From contig CP110972.1 in NCBI GenBank assembly GCA_028869255.1, positions 1,803,001 to 1,867,000 on the forward strand: 64,000 nucleotides of DNA. The letters run 5' to 3'. This stretch comes from Pseudomonas poae. GTDB taxonomy: Bacteria > Pseudomonadota > Gammaproteobacteria > Pseudomonadales > Pseudomonadaceae. The stretch's first letter is position 1; each line of letters opens with the position of its first letter. A model generated the notes under the pieces. The model saw nothing but the letters and a program-made list of their open reading frames with translations, was not told the origin of the DNA and searched no databases. A program made the translations under genes and the position numbers. Below are positions 1 through 7,300 of the stretch, piece after piece.

Positions 1-1
1 C

Positions 2-616
2 AAACCCGACGAGTTCTTCCAGACCAGCGTCGATCGCATGGCGACCCTGGGCATGCGCGACAACCTGCAAAGCCTTTATCTGCTGATGAACAAGCTCTAC
101 CTGCGCAACCCCAACCAATGGCGTCAGTCGGGTTACCCGGATGCGGTGACGGCTGCGCGGGAGATTCGCCAGGCCATTGAACAACAGCGATCCCTGCCGG
201 CCCTTGGCGAGCGTCGTGACCTGGCAGCCCTGAGCTACTCCCTGAGCCCGGAATTCCAAGGGGACCGGGTCGGGGCCTTTATCTACGCGATCGGCAGCAT
301 GCTTGTGACCGCGCATGGTGGGCGTACCGAGTTCTACATAACCGACTCGATCAACCCGCAATTCGTCAGCAATGCTGCGCGCAATATCGAAAAGGCCACT
401 TGGTTGCTCAGTAAACGCCAGGATGCAAACGGCGTGCTGCTATTGTTTTCCAATGAGATATCGGAGGAGGGCAGCAACCTCAGCTTTGCCGTGGAGTTCG
501 GCAAGATCGTGGCGCGCCTCGACCTGTTGACCCAGATGCTCGATGAGCGCTACCGGCGGATCGGGCTCAATTACGCGCAAAGCTTGCTGCTGATGAATTT
601 CCTGCCGGTGCAGTGA
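2..616 (+). CDS. Conserved hypothetical protein, 3' part (5' end outside window)
   Basis: The reading frame is open from the first complete codon at the left edge, so the visible 204 residues are the C-terminal part of a longer protein. An internal ATG at position 38 has no Shine-Dalgarno sequence and is probably not the start. The visible part is soluble-looking and mixed helical, with a central segment (TDSINPQFVSNAARNIEKAT) and a closing helix ending in LLLMNFLPVQ. I see no catalytic motif or membrane span and do not recognise the family. Codon use matches the neighbouring genes. That it is a real gene is well supported; its function is unknown. Confidence 0.7.
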   Translation, partial: KPDEFFQTSVDRMATLGMRDNLQSLYLLMNKLYLRNPNQWRQSGYPDAVTAAREIRQAIEQQRSLPALGERRDLAALSYSLSPEFQGDRVGAFIYAIGSMLVTAHGGRTEFYITDSINPQFVSNAARNIEKATWLLSKRQDANGVLLLFSNEISEEGSNLSFAVEFGKIVARLDLLTQMLDERYRRIGLNYAQSLLLMNFLPVQ

Positions 617-719
617 TGCATTTCGTCGGCCGGGATTTAAGCCGCATCACGGATGGCCGATGCAGTGGCGACACCTGTGATCTTGGGAGAGTGTTATCAA
701 ACATCTGACAGTTGAAGAA

Positions 720-1172
720 TTGGATGCCATCACGGAGATCGAAACGACCTCCAACATTCTGCGGCTTACCTCGCGGTTGACCGGGATGCGATTTTCGGCG
801 ATTTCCAAGATGACTGACACGCATTGGGTGGCGTGCGCGGTGCATGACGAGCTGCAATTCGGCCTGGAGGCGGGCGACGAATTGCTGGTTGAGGCCACGT
901 TATGCAATCAGCTGCGCGGCAATCGCACCTCGATCATCATCGAACATGCCAGCCGGGACCCGGTGTTCTGGGAGCATCCGCTGCCCAAGGAGCACGGTTT
1001 CGAGAGTTACATATCGCTGCCCATCGTGTTCTCGGACGGCCGCGTTTTCGGCACCTTGTGCGCACTGGATACATTGCCCAGGAAGCTTGAGAACACGCCA
1101 ATGATCGAAATCCTCACCATCTTCACCCGTCTCATCGGCACGACGCTGGAGTTGCAACGCAACAGCGCTTGA
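720..1172 (+). CDS. GAF-domain protein
   Basis: A small stand-alone GAF sensor domain fills almost the whole 150 residues. Recognisable parts are the opening helix (EIETTSNILRLTSRLTGMRF), the AISKMTDTHWVACAV strand, the LCNQLRG element, and the ESYISLPIVFSDGRVFGTLCALD segment typical of GAF domains placed before kinases or cyclases. No output domain follows, so it may sense a small molecule and act through a partner, or be a remnant. The start is unclear. The frame opens at 681 after a TGA and contains no ATG or GTG before the TTG used here. The coding signal (VIKHLTVEELDA) extends upstream of this TTG, so the true start may lie near 690-696 or be hidden by a sequence error. Confidence 0.7.
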   Translation: MDAITEIETTSNILRLTSRLTGMRFSAISKMTDTHWVACAVHDELQFGLEAGDELLVEATLCNQLRGNRTSIIIEHASRDPVFWEHPLPKEHGFESYISLPIVFSDGRVFGTLCALDTLPRKLENTPMIEILTIFTRLIGTTLELQRNSA

Positions 1173-1321
1173 GTGCAGAGGCTTGGCCGGCACTTTTCAA
1201 TGCCTCTATAGGGGGCGGGAAGGTGCGCTCTTTCCCTTTTGGCTGTAGGAAGTGGCCTATCTTGATGCCCAGCGCTTGAAACACCCCTCGGTGCGCAATA
1301 GCCTCGGATTTTTCCGAAAAA

Positions 1322-1603
1322 ATGAGGCCCACCTTGGGAAAGCGAAAAACGGTTTGGCCGACAGACCGCGAAATACGCCTGCGCTTTATCCTCTTCGCCG
1401 TGATCGATGCCGCGAGTGTTCAGGGCGTTGGCGCCGATGTGTTGCTGCCCGCGCATAAATTGCTGCGTGAGTCGCCTACAGCAGCGCAGTTGCTGGAGAC
1501 GCTGGGTGAGATCCTTTCCGCCGATGAAATGTACGGGTTCAGGTTTACTCCGGGGTCGGAAGCGGAAGAATTGATGCGCAAGCTGGAGGTGCCCAGCCCA
1601 TAA
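1322..1603 (+). CDS. Possible small hypothetical protein
   Basis: A 93-residue frame with acceptable codon use in its second half (LLRESPTAAQLLETLGEILSADEMYG) but an Arg/Lys-rich unconvincing first third. It has no clear ribosome site. I recognise no family. A short hairpin (TCGGA, TTTT loop, TCCGA, 1304-1317) lies just upstream. It could be a real orphan, a gene relic, or chance. The following 270 bases up to the Met-rich gene hold no other frame I can support. Confidence 0.25.
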   Translation: MRPTLGKRKTVWPTDREIRLRFILFAVIDAASVQGVGADVLLPAHKLLRESPTAAQLLETLGEILSADEMYGFRFTPGSEAEELMRKLEVPSP

Positions 1604-1873
1604 GGAGCAGTTGTTAGATCGTTTATTTCCTTCTGGTTGGATGACATTCCTTGATCGAATATCCATGACGTCGTTTAACGCCAGATAGCGGCAACCAGTC
1701 GCGTAGTAGCTTCGTAATCGACGGCATAGCATCCTTTGCAGCTGTTTCAATCGACTAAGCTTCCCTCCGAACATCCGATATTGCTGCTCTGCCGGCGTCT
1801 TGCGCCGTTGCCTGGCGTCTCTAGAATCGGCGCCAGAACTTAGCCATTTCCTGTCGATTACGGAGTTTCGAAC

Positions 1874-2377
1874 ATGATGAATGCAATGCAGATGCCGATG
1901 AACACTTCCATGCCTATGATGCCGATGATGGGCATGCCGATGATGATGGCAACCATGAAATGCGAAATGGCCGGCGACGCCATGATGTGCACCATGAAGC
2001 CGGCAGCCGGCATGGACATGGCTCAGTTCAAGACCAACGCCGAAATGATGGCGATGATGATGAACTGCGGCATGCCGATGATGATGCAGTGCGCCAATAT
2101 GTCGATGATGTGCATGTCCGCCGACGCCATGGCCATGATGTCGGGCATGAACATGCAGATGATGCCGATGATGGGCATGCAGATGCCGATGATGAAGTGC
2201 GTGATGGAGTGCACGATGCAGGCTGATGGCATGCAGTGCAAAATGATGCCGATGCCAGGCATGAGCATGGCGATGATGACCAACTGCTGCATGCTGATGA
2301 ACAAACTGATGAACGACTGCGCCATGCCAATGATGATGAGCTGCAACGGCATGCCGATGATGTGCTGCACCTGCTGA
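1874..2377 (+). CDS. Methionine/cysteine-rich protein of unknown function
   Basis: Of 167 residues, 67 are Met (40%) and 15 are Cys (9%). There is no His, Arg, Tyr, Trp or Ile, and only one Phe and one Val. Met falls in runs such as MPMM, MMGM and MMM. Cys is spaced along the chain and clusters at the C terminus (MMCCTC). A 21-base stretch starting at 1916 recurs exactly at 2159, evidence of internal duplication. The start is supported by a GGAG eight bases upstream, and a terminator follows 17 bases after the stop. There is no signal peptide or lipobox, so it should stay in the cytosol unless exported by an unusual route. Thioether and thiol ligands fit binding of Cu(I) or another soft metal; alternatively it could be an oxidant sink, as proposed for the periplasmic Met-rich protein MrpX of Azospira. 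Function is inferred from composition only. Confidence 0.8.
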   Translation: MMNAMQMPMNTSMPMMPMMGMPMMMATMKCEMAGDAMMCTMKPAAGMDMAQFKTNAEMMAMMMNCGMPMMMQCANMSMMCMSADAMAMMSGMNMQMMPMMGMQMPMMKCVMECTMQADGMQCKMMPMPGMSMAMMTNCCMLMNKLMNDCAMPMMMSCNGMPMMCCTC

Positions 2378-2394
2378 CAGGTCCCGCGCAATAA

Positions 2395-2422
2395 AAAACG
2401 CCCCGATCATTCGGGGCGTTTT
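2395..2422. terminator. Bidirectional rho-independent terminator
   Basis: A perfect stem (AAAACGCCCCGA / TCGGGGCGTTTT) with a TCAT loop. A-tracts on one side and T-tracts on the other let it work in both directions, so it should end both the Met-rich gene and the convergent XRE-cupin gene, whose stop codon is six bases away. Confidence 0.9.
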
Positions 2423-2427
2423 GCATT

Positions 2428-3054
2428 TCAGTCCAGGCGTTCGGGGTAAGTGATCACCAAAAACGCCACCGCTTCGCTGTCCGCCGGGTTGCGATAGCGG
2501 TGCGGCTGGTCGGCGTAGAACAGGATCGAATCGCCGGTGGAGAGCAGGTAGCGCTCATCGTTGACGCTGACCTCCAGCACACCCTGGGCCACCACCAGGT
2601 TTTCCTGGATGCCGGGGCCGTGGCCATCGGAGACTTCCTCGCCCAGCGCCCGCAGGCGGATCTCATAGAATTCGGACTGGCGCGCCGTATCGTAGGGGAA
2701 TAACGCACGGCTGGTAAACGCGCCATCGGCACTCACCAGGCGTTTGCTCTGTTGCGCCGGTAGCACCTCCACCCCTTCAAATGCGCGATCCTCCGGGAAC
2801 GCCGCCACCGAGACTTTCAAACCCTTGGCGATTTTGCACAACACCTTGATCGACGGCACGCTGCGCCCGGACTCGATCTGCGCAAGCATCGCCCGGCTTA
2901 CGCCGCAGGCGCGTGCCAGGCCGTCGAGTGACAGATGACGCTTGCTGCGCAGACGTTGCAGGTTGTGCGCGACGCACAGGCTGATCACATCGTCGTCAGT
3001 ATTCGGTTTGGGCAGGGGATCAGGCGGTTCGGGCAGCACGTGCAGGAAATTCAC
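2428..3054 (-). CDS. XRE-family transcriptional regulator with C-terminal cupin domain
   Basis: A 208-residue cytosolic regulator. The N-terminal helix-turn-helix (LSLDGLARACGVSRAMLAQIESGRSVPSI) is a classic Xre/PuuR type. The C-terminal half is a cupin-2 barrel (GPGIQENLVVAQGVLEVSV, then LSTGDSILFYADQPHRYRNP) that probably binds the effector. I chose the GTG at 3054, three to four bases after a TAAGG, because the longer in-frame ATG at 3141 would read through another convincing small gene in a different frame. That small gene's stop lies only five bases before this GTG, so the two are probably cotranscribed. Targets are not evident. Relatives often control amino-acid or polyamine genes. Confidence 0.88.
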   Translation of the reverse strand: MNFLHVLPEPPDPLPKPNTDDDVISLCVAHNLQRLRSKRHLSLDGLARACGVSRAMLAQIESGRSVPSIKVLCKIAKGLKVSVAAFPEDRAFEGVEVLPAQQSKRLVSADGAFTSRALFPYDTARQSEFYEIRLRALGEEVSDGHGPGIQENLVVAQGVLEVSVNDERYLLSTGDSILFYADQPHRYRNPADSEAVAFLVITYPERLD

Positions 3055-3059
3055 TGGCC

Positions 3060-3218
3060 TTACGCCCGGCGGGTATCGCTGGACGGGGCGGCCTGTGCGG
3101 TAAACACCGCGAGCCCGGCACGCGCCGCGTACATCGCCCACATCAGCTCGGCCGCTGTACGTGCCTGGCGGCGTTTGCGGTGAAGCGTGAAGTCGATGAC
3201 GGTGGCGGTTGCTTGCAT
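3060..3218 (-). CDS. Small conserved-looking protein upstream of XRE-cupin gene
   Basis: A 52-residue frame starting at ATG and ending TAA. It begins MQATATVIDF, continues with a basic stretch (TLHRKRRQARTAAELMWAM), then an Ala-rich part and a short charged tail. The codons are well adapted and the frame abuts the regulator gene, which argues that it is translated. The amphipathic basic helix could bind nucleic acid, membrane or the neighbouring regulator, but I know no family for it. A leader-type role in translational coupling is also possible. Confidence 0.5.
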   Translation of the reverse strand: MQATATVIDFTLHRKRRQARTAAELMWAMYAARAGLAVFTAQAAPSSDTRRA

Positions 3219-3458
3219 GGGGGCAGTCTCATGGGTGGTTCAGTGGGCCCACAGTAATACTTGCCGGTTATTTCTTTAAATACTGAGTTTGCATGTGGTA
3301 ATTCGATTTCGGACTTAGCAACTAAATCGGCTCCTACACTGTTGTGGGAAGGGTCTGGTCCTTTAATTAGGCGTGACCTGGCGGGCGTCCCTGTCTTCCC
3401 ATCACTGTTCGCGTGGCCGGCTGGCCTGCCACGCCCCCGAATTCCAAGGACCCACCCC

Positions 3459-5570
3459 ATGCTGCTGCGTCAACCTCCGCTGTTTTTTGCTGCCCTGACC
3501 TTAAGCTCACTGGTGCAGGCCGAAGCGCTGCAATTGGCCCCGGTCGAAGTCACCAGCAGCGAAGCCAGCGCCGGCGAAGTGGCCCAGGCGCAGCTTGCGA
3601 GCGTGCCCGGCGCCACCAATTACATCGACATGAACAGCGTGCAGCAGGGGCGGGTGAGCACCAATGAAGACGTGTTCAAGTACCAGCCCGGGGTGTACGC
3701 CAAGGCGGCGAATAATGAAGGCGTGAAGTTGTCCATTCGCGGTTCGGGCCTAAACCGCAGCCCTGGCTCCCACGCCTCGGGGCTGTATGAAATGTTCGAC
3801 GGCTTGCCGCTGACCGGCCCTGGTGGCACGCCCTACGAACTCAAGGACCCGTTGTGGCAAAGCCGCGTCGAAGTGCTGCGCGGCGCCAACGGCTTTGACC
3901 AGGGCGCGCTGGCCCTCGGCGGTTCGGTCAACTACGTGACCCGCACCGGCTATGACGCGCCCAAGCTGCAGGTGCGCTACGAAGCCGGCAGTCGTGGTTA
4001 TGCCCAGCGCGAGATCAGCTCGGGCCAGGTGCTGGGGGATGCCGACTACTACATCAGCCTTACCGACTCCGAATCCGACGGCTATCAGCACCAGAGTGCC
4101 GCCACCGGCAAGGGGGTTGCGGCCAACTTTGGTTACCGCTTCAGCCCGGCACTGGAAACCCGTTTCTACTTGCGCTACCGCGAAACCACCAACGACACCC
4201 CGGGCAAACTCACCCGTGCGCAGATCAGCCACGACCCGCGTGCCGCCAACAGCCTCAACGCCGCCCGCGATTCCAAGCGCTTGCAACCCGGCTCCACCTG
4301 GATCGCCAACAAAACCACCTTGCAGCTGGACGACAACTCGCGCCTCGAAGCCGGGCTGGCCTACCACGATTACCCGATGGACCTGCGCGAAGGCACCAAC
4401 CGCCTCAAGGTGGCCTACACCGATATCAGCAGCACCCTGAACTATATCCGCCAGGACACGCTGTTCGGCCACGACAGCAAAACCACCCTCGGCCTGCGCA
4501 CCACCCAGGCGATGCCCAACAATGGCGCCTCGGAATACGTGCGCACGCCGGCCGGCAACACCGCAGGCTACGCCCCCGGCACCAAGACCCGCGACTACAG
4601 CTACCTGGGTTCTGACACCGTGCTGCACATCGGCAACGACCTGGAACTGGCCCAGGATTTGTGGCTGACCACCGGCCTGGCCGCGATCTACACGCGCCGC
4701 GAAACCCAGGTCACCTACCCCGAAGGCCAGGCGCCGCTCAGCCAGCATGATTGGGATTACGCCCCGCGTATCGGCCTGCGTTACGACTTCAACCCGCAAT
4801 TGCAGGTGTACGGCAACCTGAGCCGCTCGGTCGAGCCGCCGCACGCGTGGTCGATGATCTGGGGTTCCAACAAGTACTTCACCAGCGGCGCGGCCAAAGG
4901 CTTGGCGCGTGAAGGCGTGAGCCTGAAGAATCAGACCGCCACCACCCTGGAATTCGGCGGACGGGGAGAAGCATCGTTCGGCCAGTGGGACCTGGCGCTG
5001 TACCGCTCCGAAGTGCGTCACGAATTGCTCAGCGTGGAAACCCAGGGCCAAACTTCCACCAGCAATGCGATCATCGCCGAATCCAACGCCAGCCCCACCG
5101 TGCACCAAGGCGTGGAGCTGGGGCTGCTGAGCCCGTTATGGGACGGCGGCCGCAGCGGCCAGCTCGCCCTGCGCCAAGCCTATACCTTCAGCGACTTCCA
5201 TTACCGCGACGATGACCGATTCGGCGACAACACCTTGCCGGGCATCCCCAAGCACTACTACCAGGCGCAGTTGCGCTACAGCCACCCGACGGGGTTCTAC
5301 ACCAGCCTCAACACCGAGTACTCGTCACGGGTGGCGGTGGACTATGCCAACTCCTACTACGCCGCGTCCTATACGCTGCTCGGCGCCACCTTCGGCTACG
5401 ACGCGCCCAAGCAGGACTGGCAAGCCTGGGTTGACCTGCGCAACCTCACCAACCGGCGCTACGCCAACACCGTCACTCCGGGCTACGACGACAAAGGCTT
5501 GGATGTGGCGCGCTCCACCCCGGCGGACGGTCGCGGCATCTACACCGGCGTGTCCTGGAGCTGGCGCTAA
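3459..5570 (+). CDS. TonB-dependent outer-membrane receptor
   Basis: A 703-residue siderophore/metal-type receptor. An ATG preceded by AAGGA eight bases away begins a signal peptide (about residues 1-22, ending LVQA). A TonB-box-like APVEVTSSE follows directly. The plug domain comes next (NEDVFKYQPGVYAK, IRGSGLNRSPGSHASG, VEVLRGANGFDQGALALGGSVNYVTR), then a 22-strand-type barrel ending in an aromatic strand (GVSWSW). There is no N-terminal secretin-like signalling domain, although an ECF sigma/FecR pair lies just downstream. It may therefore be a target of that pair rather than its sensor. The substrate cannot be told from sequence. Confidence 0.93.
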   Translation: MLLRQPPLFFAALTLSSLVQAEALQLAPVEVTSSEASAGEVAQAQLASVPGATNYIDMNSVQQGRVSTNEDVFKYQPGVYAKAANNEGVKLSIRGSGLNRSPGSHASGLYEMFDGLPLTGPGGTPYELKDPLWQSRVEVLRGANGFDQGALALGGSVNYVTRTGYDAPKLQVRYEAGSRGYAQREISSGQVLGDADYYISLTDSESDGYQHQSAATGKGVAANFGYRFSPALETRFYLRYRETTNDTPGKLTRAQISHDPRAANSLNAARDSKRLQPGSTWIANKTTLQLDDNSRLEAGLAYHDYPMDLREGTNRLKVAYTDISSTLNYIRQDTLFGHDSKTTLGLRTTQAMPNNGASEYVRTPAGNTAGYAPGTKTRDYSYLGSDTVLHIGNDLELAQDLWLTTGLAAIYTRRETQVTYPEGQAPLSQHDWDYAPRIGLRYDFNPQLQVYGNLSRSVEPPHAWSMIWGSNKYFTSGAAKGLAREGVSLKNQTATTLEFGGRGEASFGQWDLALYRSEVRHELLSVETQGQTSTSNAIIAESNASPTVHQGVELGLLSPLWDGGRSGQLALRQAYTFSDFHYRDDDRFGDNTLPGIPKHYYQAQLRYSHPTGFYTSLNTEYSSRVAVDYANSYYAASYTLLGATFGYDAPKQDWQAWVDLRNLTNRRYANTVTPGYDDKGLDVARSTPADGRGIYTGVSWSWR

Positions 5571-5605
5571 GCACACATTCTCTTCCTATGACGAGCGCGC
5601 TTGTT

Positions 5606-5736
5606 GTGGCGAGCGGGCTTGCCCGCGCTGGGCTGCGCAGCAGCCCCAAAACCAGCCGCTGAAGGAAGCCTGACACACCGCATTCAGCCTCACTGGAGCC
5701 GCTTCGCCCCCCAACGCGGGCAAGCCCGCTCGCCAC
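5606..5736. repeat. REP-type inverted repeat pair (GTGGCGAGCGGGC class)
   Basis: Two oppositely oriented copies of the GTGGCGAGCGGGCTTGCCCG unit bracket about 90 bases and an inner GGGCTGCGCAGCAGCCCC hairpin. It lies between the receptor gene and the sigma-factor gene. Structures of this kind (REPINs) are dispersed in P. fluorescens genomes. Confidence 0.85.
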
Positions 5737-5828
5737 AAGGGCAATCGTTGTAGCCCCTTGCCCCCAAATCGTTTTACTGGCATTGTTCGCGCAATTGGTA
5801 ATATTTCCCATTTGAGATACTTTTGCGC

Positions 5829-6371
5829 ATGCATGACATTCCGGCCGCGCTGGGCGACTCCGTCCGGCAGCAGACCCTTACGGCGATGTACAGCGAGCAC
5901 CACGGCTGGTTGCACGGCTGGCTGCGCAAAAAACTGGGCTGCTCCCAGCATGCCGCCGACCTGGCCCACGACGCCTTTATCCGCGTGCTGATGCTGGCCG
6001 AGCCGCAACATATCAAAGAACCGCGGGCCTTCCTCGCTACCACGGCAGGAAGGCTGTTGATCGATGGCGCCCGGCGGCGGCGCATCGAAAAAGCCTACAT
6101 GCACGCGCTGGCAATCCAGTCTGAAGACGCCGGCATGCCTGATCCGGCGGCGATCCATGTGGCCTTGCAAGCCCTGGAGCGCATCGCCGAAATGCTCGCC
6201 GGCCTGCCTGCCAAGGCCCGTGAAGCGTTCTTGTTGAGTCGCCTGGATGGGCTGACCTACAGCGAAATCGCCACCCGCCTGGACGTCTCCTCCAGCACCG
6301 TCAAAAACTACATCTCCAGCGCACTGGTGCATTGCTACCACAGCCTGCACGCGGCAGACCCGCTGGCATGA
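5829..6371 (+). CDS. ECF sigma factor, FecI type
   Basis: A 180-residue group IV sigma factor. Region 2 (MYSEHHGWLHGWLRKKLGC, AADLAHDAFIRVL, then EPRAFLATTAGRLLIDGARRRR) and region 4 (LPAKAREAFLLSRLDGLTYSEIATRLDVSSSTVKNYI, in two runs) are both complete. Upstream, a weak Fur-like sequence (5797-5815, about 10 of 19 consensus positions by eye) may give iron control; this is not firm. The ATG at 5829 is used; a TTG two codons earlier is possible. The stop overlaps the start of the FecR gene (ATGA), so the pair is translationally coupled. It should direct transcription of a TonB receptor, most simply the one upstream. Confidence 0.92.
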   Translation: MHDIPAALGDSVRQQTLTAMYSEHHGWLHGWLRKKLGCSQHAADLAHDAFIRVLMLAEPQHIKEPRAFLATTAGRLLIDGARRRRIEKAYMHALAIQSEDAGMPDPAAIHVALQALERIAEMLAGLPAKAREAFLLSRLDGLTYSEIATRLDVSSSTVKNYISSALVHCYHSLHAADPLA

Positions 6372-7300
6372 ACTCCGAACAAATCATTCAACAAGCGGCG
6401 AATTGGCTGACACGCCTGCACGACGAAGACGTCAGCGACGCCGAGCGCGAGGCTTTTACCACCTGGTGCCAGGCGGACCCGCGCCACGCTGTCGCCATCG
6501 AGCGTATGCGCGCCTTGTGGGGCAGCCTTGATACCGTGCCCGCTAAACCTGCGCGCATGGCTTTGAACCGCGCTTTCGCCCCGCAACGGCCGCGCACCGC
6601 CCACGTGGCGGGATTGCTCGGCGTATTGCTCTGCGGTTGGCTGGGCCTGGAACACTTGCCGGTGTGGATGGCCGACCAGCGTACCGGCGTCGGCGAGCGC
6701 CGTGAGGTCGCCCTCGAAGACGGCAGCCGGCTGCAACTCAACAGCAACTCGGCGGTAGACGTTAAGTTTGACGGCCACCAACGGGTAATCGAACTGCTGC
6801 AAGGCGAACTCTGGGTGGACGTGGCCAAGGATGCGCAACGGCCTTTCGTGGTACGCACCGACCAGGGCACGGCGACCGCCCTGGGCACGCGTTACCTGGT
6901 CAAGCGTGCGTCGGACGGGACCACGGTGGTGACCGTGATCGAGTCCAGTGTGGCGGTCAAAGGCGACACACGCGAAGGCGTCAAGGTCACGGCCGGCCAA
7001 CGCTCGGTCCTCGACCATGGCCGCGCCCAAACGCCCCAGGCCATTGGCGATGCCGACCCGGATGCCTGGACCCGTGGCCTGCTCAAGGTCAACGACCAGC
7101 CTCTCGGCGATGTGCTGCAAACCCTGGCCAGCTACCGCCACGGCCTGGTGCGCTTCGACCCCCAGGCCCTGCAAAACCTGCGGGTGTCCGGTGTGTTCAA
7201 GCTCGACGACACGGCGGCGGCGCTGGCGGCGCTGGCAGATAACCTGCCGATCCAGGTGGAGTACTTCACCGACCTGCTGGTGGTGGTCAAGCCGCGTTAG
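6368..7300 (+). CDS. FecR-family anti-sigma/sigma-regulator protein
   Basis: A 310-residue inner-membrane regulator. Order of parts: an N-terminal cytosolic FecR_N/DUF4880 domain (ANWLTRLHDEDVSDAEREAF, then W-x(3)-DPRHAVAIERM), one membrane span at about residues 79-95 (VAGLLGVLLCGWLGLEHL), a periplasmic FecR domain (REVALEDGSRLQLNSNSAV, ELLQGELWVDVA, ALGTRYLVKR), and a C-terminal secretin-like DUF4974 domain (LKVNDQPLGDVLQTLASY, VSGVFKLDDTAAALAAL). It would hold or activate the coupled sigma factor in response to a receptor with a signalling domain. The neighbouring receptor lacks one. The stop codon overlaps that of the convergent sigma-54 activator gene by four bases. Confidence 0.93.
   Translation: MNSEQIIQQAANWLTRLHDEDVSDAEREAFTTWCQADPRHAVAIERMRALWGSLDTVPAKPARMALNRAFAPQRPRTAHVAGLLGVLLCGWLGLEHLPVWMADQRTGVGERREVALEDGSRLQLNSNSAVDVKFDGHQRVIELLQGELWVDVAKDAQRPFVVRTDQGTATALGTRYLVKRASDGTTVVTVIESSVAVKGDTREGVKVTAGQRSVLDHGRAQTPQAIGDADPDAWTRGLLKVNDQPLGDVLQTLASYRHGLVRFDPQALQNLRVSGVFKLDDTAAALAALADNLPIQVEYFTDLLVVVKPR

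Noticed and set aside
1007..2410. Long leftward frame rich in histidine opposite the Met-rich gene
   Set aside because: The His runs are only the complement of repeated ATG codons in another frame; there is no ribosome site, and it crosses the GAF gene and the terminator.
3261..3458. N-terminal extension of the TonB receptor
   Set aside because: The extension lacks a ribosome site, and the ATG at 3459 has AAGGA at good spacing followed by a normal signal peptide.
5797..5815. Fur box before the ECF sigma gene
   Set aside because: Only about 10 of 19 positions match by eye; mentioned in the gene entry but not called as a feature.
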